A model generated the notes under the pieces. That model saw only the letters and a program-made list of their open reading frames with translations. It was not told the DNA's origin and searched no databases. From assembly GCA_030848545.1 (NCBI GenBank), contig JAVDCA010000005.1, positions 186,001 through 250,000 of the forward strand: 64,000 bases of DNA, given 5' to 3'. This document shows, in pieces, positions 19,284-27,582 of this stretch. Made by a program: the position numbers and the translations under genes. This DNA comes from Astrobacterium formosum (GTDB lineage: Bacteria > Pseudomonadota > Alphaproteobacteria > Rhizobiales > Xanthobacteraceae). How positions within the stretch are numbered: position 1 is the first letter of the stretch; the number at the start of each line of letters is the position of its first letter.

Positions 19284-19487
19284 ATGACGACCCCCGAGAC
19301 GCCCTGCATCAAGATATGCTCGATCGATCCGATCGACGGTTTGTGTGTGGGCTGCGGCCGCACCATCTCCGAGATCGCCGGCTGGACAGCCCTGCCGCCG
19401 ACGGAGCGTCGCAGGCTCATGACGGCATTACCGGACCGCCTGCGGGCAAAGTCAGAACGCCCGCCCCGCGATCCGCAAGCTGAATGA
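19284..19487 (+). CDS. DUF1289 small Cys-rich protein
   Basis: A 67-residue protein of the DUF1289 family. It has the family's cysteine pattern, [10 protein letters not shown] and GLCVGCGR, followed by TISEIAGW, so it probably binds a metal or Fe-S cluster; the function is not established. The stop codon overlaps the start of the following protease gene (ATGA, 4 bp), which indicates one operon and coupled translation. The frame extends 5' to 19221 with an unlikely TTG start. Confidence 0.85.
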   Translation: MTTPETPCIKICSIDPIDGLCVGCGRTISEIAGWTALPPTERRRLMTALPDRLRAKSERPPRDPQAE

Positions 19488-20197
19488 GCACCCCGATGCG
19501 CCGCCCCCTCCTCTGGATTCTCCTGCTCGCACTCGGCCTGGCGATGATCACGCTCATCGCCAGGCACGAAGATGCTTCGCTGAGCCGGATCGCCGGGCCC
19601 GACTTCGCCGCGCTGTTCGTCAAGATCGCCATTCTGGTCGTCGTCGGAGGTGTCGTGCTCAGCCTGTTCCGCGATCGGTTTTCGCAAGCCGTCGAGGCGG
19701 CGCTGATCTGGGTCGTGGTCGCCCTGCTCCTGGTCCTCGGCTACACCTACCGCTTCGAACTACGCGACGTCGGCGACCGCGTCATGGCCGAGCTCCTGCC
19801 CGGCCACGCCGCCCGGGTCGCCCGCACGGTCGAGCTGGCGCGCAACCGCAACGGCGACTTTCGCATCGACACCAAGGTCAACGGTTCCAAGATCTCGATG
19901 GTGCTGGACACCGGCGCCAGCGCCGTCGTTCTGACCCACGATGCCGCCAAGGCGGCCGGCCTGCCGTTGGAAATGGTCAAGTACAACGTCCCGATCGACA
20001 CCGCCAACGGCCCCACACGGGCAGCGTCGGTGACCCTCGATCGGGTCGCCGTTGGCGGCCTCGTCGAGCGTTCGGTGCCGGCGTTGATCGCCCAGCCGGG
20101 CCAGCTCAAGGTCAGCCTGCTCGGCATGACGTTCATGAACCGCCTGCAGAGCTGGGAAGTGCGCGGTTCGAAACTGATGATGCGCGGCTATCCGTAG
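19484..20197 (+). CDS. Retropepsin-like aspartic protease, TIGR02281 family
   Basis: A 237-residue membrane-anchored protein. Three hydrophobic segments (about residues 9-25, 43-60 and 70-90) precede a clan AA aspartic protease domain with the active-site motif [11 protein letters not shown] near residue 140 and the hydrophobic flap segment [11 protein letters not shown] near the end. TIGR02281 proteins carry one DTGA motif and act as dimers. In alphaproteobacteria this gene commonly follows a DUF1289 gene, as here. The substrate is unknown; topology suggests a periplasmic catalytic domain. Confidence 0.88.
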   Translation: MSTPMRRPLLWILLLALGLAMITLIARHEDASLSRIAGPDFAALFVKIAILVVVGGVVLSLFRDRFSQAVEAALIWVVVALLLVLGYTYRFELRDVGDRVMAELLPGHAARVARTVELARNRNGDFRIDTKVNGSKISMVLDTGASAVVLTHDAAKAAGLPLEMVKYNVPIDTANGPTRAASVTLDRVAVGGLVERSVPALIAQPGQLKVSLLGMTFMNRLQSWEVRGSKLMMRGYP

Positions 20198-20211
20198 CCC
20201 ATCGCCTCACC

Positions 20212-20332
20212 CCGTCATTGCGAGCGAAGCGAAGCAATCCGGGAGTCCCGAAGAAAGGACTGGATTGCTTCGTCGCGGAGCCTGTCATTGGGCCGGCCAA
20301 AGGCCGGACCCGGTGGCTCCTCGCAATGACGG
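20212..20332. repeat. REP-like palindromic intergenic repeat
   Basis: Long imperfect inverted repeat with ends CCGTCATTGCGAG and CTCGCAATGACGG and an internal AGCAATCC / GGATTGCT pair. This is the common alphaproteobacterial 'cgtcattgcgagcgaagcga' type of element. It lies between convergent genes. Confidence 0.85.
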
Positions 20333-20354
20333 CAGAAGCCGGTAATCGCCGCCC

Positions 20355-21602
20355 TCACTCCGCCGCCGGCAGTTTGCCCGGCAGGCAGGCGACCAGGGCC
20401 AGGATCGCGACCGCGTTCACGGTCAGGACGTGGAACAGCATGTCGAAGCCCCAGCGCTCGTAGATGAACGAGATCAGCGGCAGGGTCGCGGCGATCACCG
20501 TGAAGGCGAGCACGAAGCGGGCGCCGTACATGCGCGCCCGCATGGTTCCGGTCGCGACCCGGCTGATCAAGAAGTCGTTGATGGGCCCCTGCCCGAACAC
20601 ACCGATCATGAAGCCCAGCGCCGCCACCAGGGCGATACCGTCGGTCGCCCCCACCATGATGGCGAAGAAGACCGCCTGGATGAACGACGTCGCCACGAAG
20701 ATCGAGCGCGGCTCCAGGCGGTCCAGCAGCGCGCCGACCACCACCTGCGAGGCCGACGAGATGGCGAAGACCGCGAAGGCGAGCACCCCCACCATGGTGG
20801 CAACCTCCGCATGACCGTGCAACGGCGTCGCCTCGAGCCAGGCAACGAACTCCGTGGTCAGTCGCTGCAGCCGTTCGTCGAAGATTTTCGGCAATGCGAA
20901 AGTGGTCGCCTGGAACACCAGGTTGGCGAGCGCCGTGGTGCCGAACACGATGATGGAGACGCGCAGCAGCATGTGCCGGCGGGACGGCTCACGGCCCGGA
21001 TCGCCATGCACGGGGGCCTTCACGAACACGGCAGACACCGCCGGAGACTTCAGTTCCTCCCACAGCAGGGCGAGATACCCGACGCCGAGCGCGATGGTGA
21101 GGATACCGGGAGCGAGGAACGCCATCCGCCAGCCTGAGCTGTCGATCAGGAAGCCGGTGATCAGCGCCGCGCTGGCGACCCCCAGATTGCCCCAGACGTT
21201 GTTCACCGCGATGCGCATGCCGATGTTGCGCCATTTGCGCGTCACGATGGCGAGGCCGACCGGATGGTAGATCGCCGCAAACATGCCGATCACGAACAGG
21301 CCGATGCCGAGCTGCAGCGGCGTCTGCGCAAAGCCGGTGGCGACCGCAGAGAGGCCGATGCCGAAGAAGTACACCACCATCATGCCTTCCTGGCTCCAGC
21401 GGTCGGCGAGCCAGCCGGACGGATAGGCGAACAGGCCCAGCGCGAAGAAGCCCGGCGTCGCGTACCGCAACAGGTCGGCGTATCCGACCCCCCACTCGCG
21501 CACCAGAGCCAGCGCCGCCACCGTCGCGAAGATCAGCGTGAACAGGTGATCGAGGAAATGTCCGACATTGAGAAAAAGAAAGTGGGCACGATCACGATCC
21601 AT
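20355..21602 (-). CDS. MFS transporter (fosmidomycin-resistance-like)
   Basis: A 415-residue major facilitator protein with about 12 hydrophobic segments. Features such as HFLDHLFTLIFATVAALALV at the N-terminus, YPSGWLADRW after helix 2 and YHPVGLAIVTRKWRNIGMR resemble the Fsr-like group, which exports small molecules. A 70-residue loop between helices 6 and 7 holds an Arg/Lys-rich stretch. The start at 21602 has GAGGAAG upstream; the extension to 21668 is not supported. Monocistronic. The substrate cannot be told from sequence. Confidence 0.85.
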   Translation of the reverse strand: MDRDRAHFLFLNVGHFLDHLFTLIFATVAALALVREWGVGYADLLRYATPGFFALGLFAYPSGWLADRWSQEGMMVVYFFGIGLSAVATGFAQTPLQLGIGLFVIGMFAAIYHPVGLAIVTRKWRNIGMRIAVNNVWGNLGVASAALITGFLIDSSGWRMAFLAPGILTIALGVGYLALLWEELKSPAVSAVFVKAPVHGDPGREPSRRHMLLRVSIIVFGTTALANLVFQATTFALPKIFDERLQRLTTEFVAWLEATPLHGHAEVATMVGVLAFAVFAISSASQVVVGALLDRLEPRSIFVATSFIQAVFFAIMVGATDGIALVAALGFMIGVFGQGPINDFLISRVATGTMRARMYGARFVLAFTVIAATLPLISFIYERWGFDMLFHVLTVNAVAILALVACLPGKLPAAE

Positions 21603-21779
21603 GGGGCTTCCTCGAAAACAGACCCACGCCGACGAACGAATGCCCGCCGGCGTCGGCACGCCGTCCATTGAATCGAAGGGCGTCGCCTCACCTTAGTGGG
21701 GCCCGCCGATCCATGCCACACGCTTTGCCGCGGGCTGCCGCCGCGTCGGGTTCCGTGTGGTCCTTGCCGTTGTTTCGTC

Positions 21780-22610
21780 TCACCGCACGAGCGCGAAGAC
21801 GAACCGCAGGCTCGCCGTCAGAAGGAACAGCCCGAAGGCGACTTCCAGGTAGCGGCGCGGCAGCGCGTGCGCGATGCGAACCCCGTGGCCGGCCGCATAA
21901 CTCGAGATCGGCGCCATCAAGGCGAAGCCGATGATCGACACGAAGCCGATGGACAGAGGCGGCAGCATGTCCTGGCGGAGGAGGCCGGCGAGCATGAAGC
22001 CGATGCTGCCGCACACCGAGATCGGCACACCGAGCCCCGCCGCCGTCGCCACCGAATTGTGGATCGGCCGGTTGTAGAGCGCCATGATCATGTTGGTGAT
22101 GGCGCCGCCGCCGACCCCCATCATGGACGAGCACAGACCGACGAAGAAGCCGTAGACGCGCATCGGCCCGGGCCCCGGCAGGTCGTCGCCGAGCCGCCAG
22201 TCGGAGCGGCCGGACAGGAGCTTGGTGGCGATGAGGCCGGCGATGACGGCGAACATGCCCTGGAACACGCCGGCCGGCGCCACCGCCGCGGCGGCCGCCC
22301 CGATCACGACGCCGATGACGACCGGGACCATCCACAGGCGCAGCACGCCGTCGATCACCATCCCCTTGGCGCGATGGGCGCGATAGGAGCGGATCGAGGT
22401 CGGCACGATGATGGCGAACGAGGTGCCGATGCACATCTGCATGCGGATCGTTTCGGGCACGTCGAGCATGCCGAACACTTCATAGAGCACCGGCACGATG
22501 ATGGTGCCGCCGCCGACGCCGAACAGGCCGGCAAGCAGGCCGGTGACCGCGCCGCCGCCGGCGACCGCAGCCGCAAGCATGGCGAGCTGAGCGATGGGTA
22601 TTGCAAGCAT
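21780..22610 (-). CDS. TauE/SafE (TSUP) family permease
   Basis: A 276-residue membrane protein with eight predicted helices and the duplicated TSUP glycine motif: GLFGVGGGTIIVPVL near residue 30 and GLCSSMMGVGGGAITN near residue 165. The family moves sulfite, sulfoacetate or other organosulfur anions across the inner membrane. Start ATG 22610 is supported by homology; no strong ribosome site is seen. The frame runs on to 23135, but that part is antisense to dusA. It lies 25 bp downstream of dusA and is probably co-transcribed. Confidence 0.87.
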   Translation of the reverse strand: MLAIPIAQLAMLAAAVAGGGAVTGLLAGLFGVGGGTIIVPVLYEVFGMLDVPETIRMQMCIGTSFAIIVPTSIRSYRAHRAKGMVIDGVLRLWMVPVVIGVVIGAAAAAVAPAGVFQGMFAVIAGLIATKLLSGRSDWRLGDDLPGPGPMRVYGFFVGLCSSMMGVGGGAITNMIMALYNRPIHNSVATAAGLGVPISVCGSIGFMLAGLLRQDMLPPLSIGFVSIIGFALMAPISSYAAGHGVRIAHALPRRYLEVAFGLFLLTASLRFVFALVR

Positions 22611-22635
22611 GGGAGATTGAATTCCGACTTCCGAC

Positions 22636-23622
22636 TCAGGCGACGCTGCGCGCCGCACCGTCACCATCGACGAGATCGACGGCAGCCATGAAGACGCGCG
22701 CGTCTGCGCCCGGCTTGACGGCTTCGGTAGCGAGATGTCGGCGGAAGGCGCGCGCTCCCCGCACGGCATGGAAGAGGCCGAGCAGATGGCGCGTGATGGC
22801 GGAAAGCCGCGCGCCGCCGGCGACCTCCCGCTCGATATAAGGCACCATCGCTTCCGCGACTGCCCGGAGAGATACATACGCCGGCGCGACATCGAACAAC
22901 TCCCGATCGACATCGAGGAGCCGCCACGGCTCCTGGTAGGCGGCACGCCCCAGCATGACGCCATCGACATGATCGAGATGGGCGCGCGCCGCTTCGATCG
23001 TGGCGATGCCACCGTTGAGGATGATCGGCAACGCCGGCCGTGCATTTTTGAGCCGATACACGCGATCGTAGTCGAGGGGCGGAACGTCGCGGTTTTCCCG
23101 CGGCGACAGACCATCGAGCCAGGCCTTGCGGGCATGCACGACGAGCGCGTCGACCCCGGCCGCGACGACGGCGTCGGCGAGCGCGTCGAGCGCTCTTTCC
23201 GGATCCTGGTCGTCGATGCCGATGCGGCACTTGACCGTCACCGGGATCGAAACTGCCGCCTTCATGGCGGCGACGCAATCGCCTACGAGCGCGGGCTCCG
23301 CCATCAGGCAGGCGCCGAACCGCCCCTCCTGGACGCGGTCCGACGGGCAGCCCACATTGAGGTTGATCTCGTCATAGCCGAAGTCGGCGCAGATTTTCGC
23401 GCACGCCGCCAGCGCCGCCGGATCGGAGCCGCCGAGCTGCACCGCGACCGGATGCTCGACCGGGTCATAGCCGAGCAGCCTGTTGCGGTCGCCATGCAGG
23501 ATCGCCCCGGTGGTCACCATCTCGGTATAGAGCAGCGCCCGCCGGGTCAGCAGCCGGTGGAAATGCCGGCAGTGACGGTCGGTCCAGTCGAGCATCGGGG
23601 CGATGGAGAATTTTCTATCCAT
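22636..23622 (-). CDS. dusA: tRNA-dihydrouridine synthase A
   Basis: FMN enzyme that reduces uridine in the D-loop of tRNA. The 328-residue product starts SIAPMLDWTDRHCR and has MVTTGAILHGDR and HPVAVQLGGSDP typical of DusA. INLNVGCPSDRVQEG includes the catalytic Cys in the NxGCP motif. HARKAW and ILNGGI follow in the phosphate-binding region. It lies in front of the TSUP gene on the same strand. Confidence 0.93.
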   Translation of the reverse strand: MDRKFSIAPMLDWTDRHCRHFHRLLTRRALLYTEMVTTGAILHGDRNRLLGYDPVEHPVAVQLGGSDPAALAACAKICADFGYDEINLNVGCPSDRVQEGRFGACLMAEPALVGDCVAAMKAAVSIPVTVKCRIGIDDQDPERALDALADAVVAAGVDALVVHARKAWLDGLSPRENRDVPPLDYDRVYRLKNARPALPIILNGGIATIEAARAHLDHVDGVMLGRAAYQEPWRLLDVDRELFDVAPAYVSLRAVAEAMVPYIEREVAGGARLSAITRHLLGLFHAVRGARAFRRHLATEAVKPGADARVFMAAVDLVDGDGAARSVA

Positions 23623-23854
23623 ATCAAATATTTAGCTTCCGCCGACGATGCCTCGAATCTAGATTTCGACCCGGCATGCCATTGAAATCCGTAGGTTTCT
23701 GGTTCTGTCCGCCTGTACGCGTTCGCCTCTTTAGTACGCCTTCCATGTACTTGAGATTTATACATCTTTTCTGGTTGCCTGCGCATTTCTGCCCATTTCG
23801 ACGACTGAAGGCAATGCCGCTCGACTCCGTCTTCCTGCGCATACCCCGGGGCAT

Positions 23855-23883
23855 TTGACATGTGTAAGGGAGTTCCTTACACA
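23855..23883 (+). promoter_or_regulatory. Promoter and operator of higBA
   Basis: TTGACA at 23855-23860 is a perfect -35 box; a weak -10 (TACACA) follows at 17 bp. Between them and overlapping the -10 is an inverted repeat GTGTAAGG-N5-CCTTACAC (23862-23882), well placed for autorepression by HigA. Confidence 0.6.
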
Positions 23884-23889
23884 ATTGGA

Positions 23890-24168
23890 ATGATCCGGTC
23901 GTTCAGAAGCAAGGCACTGCGCCGCTTCGCCGAACATGGCGATGCCTCCAAGGTGAGCGTCCCCCATATTGGGCGCTTGGAGCGTATTCTGGCGCATCTG
24001 GAGGCAGCGACCAGCCCGGAGCATGTGGACATTCCCGGTTATCGCTTCCATGCGTTGAGGGGGGCGGACAAGGGTCGGTATGCGGTCAACGCGAGCGGCA
24101 ATTATCGCGTCACGTTCGCCTGGGATGGCCGAGACGCCGTGGACGTCGCTCTGGAGGACTACCACTGA
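23890..24168 (+). CDS. higB: HigB-like toxin (RelE/ParE fold)
   Basis: A 92-residue mRNA interferase-type toxin. It starts MIRSFRSKALRRFAEHGD and contains FHALRGADKGRYAV and NYRVTFAWDG..DVALEDYH, all typical of the HigB/plasmid-maintenance killer family (RelE superfamily). The internal start at 23890 is preferred to ATG 23860, which would lie in the operator. The gene ends one base into the higA start (TGATG), so the pair is translationally coupled, with the toxin first as in higBA loci. It is AT-richer than its neighbours only upstream. Confidence 0.9.
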   Translation: MIRSFRSKALRRFAEHGDASKVSVPHIGRLERILAHLEAATSPEHVDIPGYRFHALRGADKGRYAVNASGNYRVTFAWDGRDAVDVALEDYH

Positions 24169-24482
24169 TGAGCCAGAACCCACTGCTCCGCGGTCTTCGG
24201 CCGGTCCATCCTGGTGAGACCTTGCGCGAGGACGTCCTCCCCGCGATCGGAAAGCCGAAGGCCGAGATTGCGCGCCTGCTCGGCATCTCGCGCCAGACGC
24301 TCTACGACATCCTGTCCGAGAAACAGGCGATCACCCCGGGAATTGCCCTGCGCGTCGGCAAGCTCTGCGGCAACGGCCCGGATTTGTGGATGAATTTGCA
24401 GACCAACTATGATCTTCAAATCGCAAAGCGCGAACTGGCTGACGAGCTGGAAAAAATCCCGACGCTCACCGATGCCGCGTAG
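24168..24482 (+). CDS. higA: HigA-like antitoxin
   Basis: A 104-residue antitoxin and autorepressor with an HTH_3 (XRE) domain. RPVHPGETLREDVLPA near residue 10 is the HigA family signature. IARLLGISRQTLYDILSEK is the helix-turn-helix at about residues 37-55. LRVGKLCGNGPDLWMNLQTNYDL follows as the dimer part. It would bind the inverted repeat in front of higB and neutralise HigB by contact. Confidence 0.92.
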   Translation: MSQNPLLRGLRPVHPGETLREDVLPAIGKPKAEIARLLGISRQTLYDILSEKQAITPGIALRVGKLCGNGPDLWMNLQTNYDLQIAKRELADELEKIPTLTDAA

Positions 24483-24627
24483 TGTGGTCGGGACCGGCAT
24501 CGGCGACGACGCCCAGCCGCCCGGCTAAAACCCGCGACGATCGGCAGAGCCCCCCGCGAGAGCCCCGCGTTCGAATACGATTCGGCCAGGTTCGAAGCCC
24601 CGGGAGCGCAACTGCCATCACGCGTCC

Positions 24628-26778
24628 CTACCAGGGCTTCATCTTCTTTTTCTGCTGTTTCGCAAACTTCTTCTTTTTCGATGCGCCCGCATAGTCGCGC
24701 GGCGGCTTGCGCTCGGCGAAATCGGCCTTCGCCTTGTACGGCTTGCCGCGGTGCGGCTTGTCTTGGTGCGGCTTGTCTTGGTGCGGCTTGCCGAAGCGCG
24801 GCTCGGCACGGGCAGGCAAGTCACCGGCCGGCATGTCACGGGCCGGCATGTCACGATCGGGCTTGCCGCCGCCGGGCTTGTTGCGGCCGAACTTCGGCTT
24901 TCTGACATCCGCGTCGGCGCGCGGCTCGGCAGGGCGCAGCGGGTCGAAAGCGCGCGGCTTCTTGAACGCGCGCGGCGGCGCGTCGTCGCGAGACCTCTCG
25001 CGGTCCGGCTTGCGATCCGGCTTCGGTGCCCACGCGTCACGCTCGCGGCGCCGGACGGGCGGCTTCGCACGGGCGCCCTCGCGGGCGGGCCGATCGTATT
25101 CCGGCCGACGCTGCGGCGCTTCCGCCATCTGTTCGATGCGGATGTTGTCGTTCTTGTCGGGGCGGGCAACCAACTCGGCGAAGGATTCGGCGGCGTTGGC
25201 GGAAATCTCGAACTCGGTGGTGTCCTCCATGATCCTGATCGCCCCGATGGCGTCCTTGTCGATGCCGCCGCGACGGCAGATCATCGGCAACAGCCAGCGC
25301 GCTTCCGCCTTCTTGCGCCGGCCGATGGCGGCGCGGAACCAGACGCTGCCCTCGGGCATGCCGTGCCGTGACAGCCGGTCGGGACGCGGACGCGGCGCAG
25401 CGCCGTGGGCCTCGTCCCGACGCGCCCCGCCCGACGCGCGTTCGTCGCGCATGCGGGGGCCGCGCTCGCCGGGATCGACCATGTCCTCCGGCGACGGCAG
25501 CCGGGCGCGATAGAGCCGCGCCAGCGCCACGGCGATCTCCTCACCGGAACGCACCGCCATGAGCGCTTGCGCCAGTTCCAGGTCGTCCGGGGTCGCGGCC
25601 TCGGCGAACAGTTCGCCGCCGAGCATCCTGTCGTGATCGAGCTTGCGGATGTCGTCCGCGCTCGGCGCCGCATCCCAGGTCGCCGCGATGCCGGCGACAT
25701 CGAGCATCATTTCGGCGCGGCGCCGGCGGGCCGGCGGCACCAGCAGCACGCTGACGCCCTTGCGGCCGGCGCGGCCGGTGCGGCCGGAGCGATGCTGCAA
25801 CACGCCGGCGTCGTTGGGCAGTTCGGCATGGATCACCAGATCCACATTGGGCAGATCGAGGCCGCGCGCGGCGACGTCGGTGGCGACGCACACCCGCGCC
25901 CGGCCGTCGCGCAGCGACTGCAGCGCCAGGGTGCGTTCGCTCTGGTCGAGTTCGCCCGACAAGGCCACGACCGAGAAGCCGCGCTCCGAAAGCGCGGTCT
26001 GCAGATGCTTGACGGCGCTGCGGGTATTGCAGAACACGATGGTGCCGGGAGATTCGTAGAAGCGCAGCACGTTGACGACGGCGTGCTCGCCATCGCTCGC
26101 CGCGATCCGGATGGCGCGGTAGTCGATGTCGGCGTGACCGCCCTCGTCGCCCGCGACTTCGATGCGGAATGCCTCGTTCTGATATTGCCTCGCCAGGGCG
26201 GCGATGCCGCGCGGCAGCGTCGCCGAAAACAACAGGGTGCGGCGCTCGGTGGGCGTGGTCTCGAGGATGAATTCGAGATCCTCGCGAAAGCCGAGATCGA
26301 GCATCTCGTCGGCCTCGTCGAGCACCACCGCCTTGACGGCGGAGACGTCGAGCCGGTGGCGGCGCAGATGGTCGCACAGCCGGCCGGGCGTGCCGACCAC
26401 GATATGGGCGCCCTGCCCCAGTTCGCGCGTTTCCGCGCGCGGATCCATGCCGCCGACGCACGCGACCACGCGGGCCTGGGCGAATTCGTAGAGCCAGGCC
26501 AGTTCGCGCTGCACCTGCAGCGCCAGTTCGCGCGTCGGCGCCACGATCAGGGCCAGCGGCGCGGCGGCACTTTCGAACCGTTCGGCGTCGGCAAGCAGGT
26601 TTTCCGCGATGGCGAGCCCATACGCGACGGTCTTGCCGGAGCCGGTCTGCGCCGACACCAGGAGGTCGCGGCCGGCGGCGTCCGCCGCCAGGACGGCGGC
26701 CTGTACCGGGGTCGGGTCGGAATAGTTGCGCGCCGCCAGGGCGCGGGCGAGAGGCGGGCTGGAAATCGAGAATGTCAC
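24628..26778 (-). CDS. DEAD-box RNA helicase with DbpA-type RNA-binding domain
   Basis: A 716-residue ATP-dependent RNA helicase. Motifs in order: Q motif around PTPVQ, SAQTGSGKT (I), PTRELALQ (Ia), VLDEADEML (II), LLFSATLP (III), ATDVAARGLD (V) and HRSGRTGRAG (VI). A DbpA-like RNA-binding domain follows near residues 480-550 (VWFRAAIGRRKKAEARWLLP). The last 150 residues are a very basic low-complexity tail with RDMPARDMPAGDLPA and HQDKPHQDKPHRGKP repeats, common in cold-shock and ribosome-assembly helicases of this class. The start is taken as GTG 26778, matching the family N-terminus; ATG 26802 is the alternative. An extension to 26964 is not supported. Confidence 0.88.
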   Translation of the reverse strand: MTFSISSPPLARALAARNYSDPTPVQAAVLAADAAGRDLLVSAQTGSGKTVAYGLAIAENLLADAERFESAAAPLALIVAPTRELALQVQRELAWLYEFAQARVVACVGGMDPRAETRELGQGAHIVVGTPGRLCDHLRRHRLDVSAVKAVVLDEADEMLDLGFREDLEFILETTPTERRTLLFSATLPRGIAALARQYQNEAFRIEVAGDEGGHADIDYRAIRIAASDGEHAVVNVLRFYESPGTIVFCNTRSAVKHLQTALSERGFSVVALSGELDQSERTLALQSLRDGRARVCVATDVAARGLDLPNVDLVIHAELPNDAGVLQHRSGRTGRAGRKGVSVLLVPPARRRRAEMMLDVAGIAATWDAAPSADDIRKLDHDRMLGGELFAEAATPDDLELAQALMAVRSGEEIAVALARLYRARLPSPEDMVDPGERGPRMRDERASGGARRDEAHGAAPRPRPDRLSRHGMPEGSVWFRAAIGRRKKAEARWLLPMICRRGGIDKDAIGAIRIMEDTTEFEISANAAESFAELVARPDKNDNIRIEQMAEAPQRRPEYDRPAREGARAKPPVRRRERDAWAPKPDRKPDRERSRDDAPPRAFKKPRAFDPLRPAEPRADADVRKPKFGRNKPGGGKPDRDMPARDMPAGDLPARAEPRFGKPHQDKPHQDKPHRGKPYKAKADFAERKPPRDYAGASKKKKFAKQQKKKMKPW

Positions 26779-27096
26779 GGTGGGTAAACCTGGCTGGCGC
26801 ATCCCGCGCCCGAATGATGAAAGGAACCTCGAACCGAAAAGATCGGCGTCGCGCGCCTTGAAACGACACGCAGCCGCCTGCATCGACGGAATGAGAGAGG
26901 TGGCGCTTGCTTTAGGACAAGATGGCGCCAAGCACCAAGCACTGATTGCGCACATGGCGAACACCGTTTCGGCAATTCCTTGTCGGTGGGCCTATCCATC
27001 TGGGATTACAATAGAATCCATTTTTCCTTCCATTCGACCTGTTCTTGGCGGAAACTCAGGCCGAAGGTATCGGATGACGGACCGGGGAGGCCAAAC

Positions 27097-27351
27097 ATGG
27101 CCCTCAGCATCAAAGATCCGGAAACGGAGCGGCTCGCGCGCAGTCTTGCGCGGCTCACCGGCGAGAGCATCACGGCAGCCACAAGGCGTGCGATCGAGGA
27201 GCGGTTGCGACGGATCGGGGGGCAGTCGAGGAAAGCGATCCTTTTGGAAGAACTGGCGGAAATCCGTCGACGCTGGAGCGCGATCCCGGTCGTCGACAAC
27301 AGAACTCCTAAAGACATCCTCGGTTACGACGAGCACGGATTGCCGCGCTGA
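27097..27351 (+). CDS. vapB: VapB-type antitoxin
   Basis: An 84-residue antitoxin and transcription factor of the PSK/Rv0623-like VapB group. MALSIKDPETERLARSLARL and GESITAATRRAIEERLRR form the ribbon-helix-helix DNA-binding part; the C-terminal half would wrap the VapC toxin. GGGGAGG stands at ideal distance before the ATG. The stop codon overlaps the vapC start (TGATG). Because vapC is broken, it is now an orphan antitoxin, perhaps kept to neutralise related toxins. Confidence 0.85.
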   Translation: MALSIKDPETERLARSLARLTGESITAATRRAIEERLRRIGGQSRKAILLEELAEIRRRWSAIPVVDNRTPKDILGYDEHGLPR

Positions 27352-27582
27352 TGGTCAGAGCTCGATCTTTGGCTCGTCAAGGTCGGCGCCGAGATCGTTC
27401 CGGTCGACATCGAACAGATGGAGGCGGCACGCCGCGCCTGGCGGCGTTATGGCAAGGGACGGCATTCCGCCGGCCTCAACTATGGCGATTGCTTTTCCTA
27501 TGCGCTGGCGCTGACCCGCGGAGAACCGCTCCTGTTCAAGGGAGAGGATTTTGCAAAGACCGACATCGGTCGACAGTCGTAG
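27351..27582 (+). pseudogene. vapC: VapC toxin remnant, N-terminal half deleted
   Basis: The start ATGGTC overlaps the vapB stop as in an intact vapBC operon. After about seven bases, however, the sequence jumps to the second half of a PIN domain in another frame: ELDLWLVKVG, then VPVDIEQMEAARRAWRRYGK, GLNYGDCFSYALAL and LLFKGEDFAKTDI, ending at TAG 27582. The missing part (about 50 residues) holds the first catalytic Asp (IDTSA) and the conserved Glu. The Asp residues of NYGD and KTD remain. The frame from the ATG (27351-27641) is therefore nonsense and the toxin is inactive. The 3' end overlaps the convergent MFS gene by 47 bp. Confidence 0.85.
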
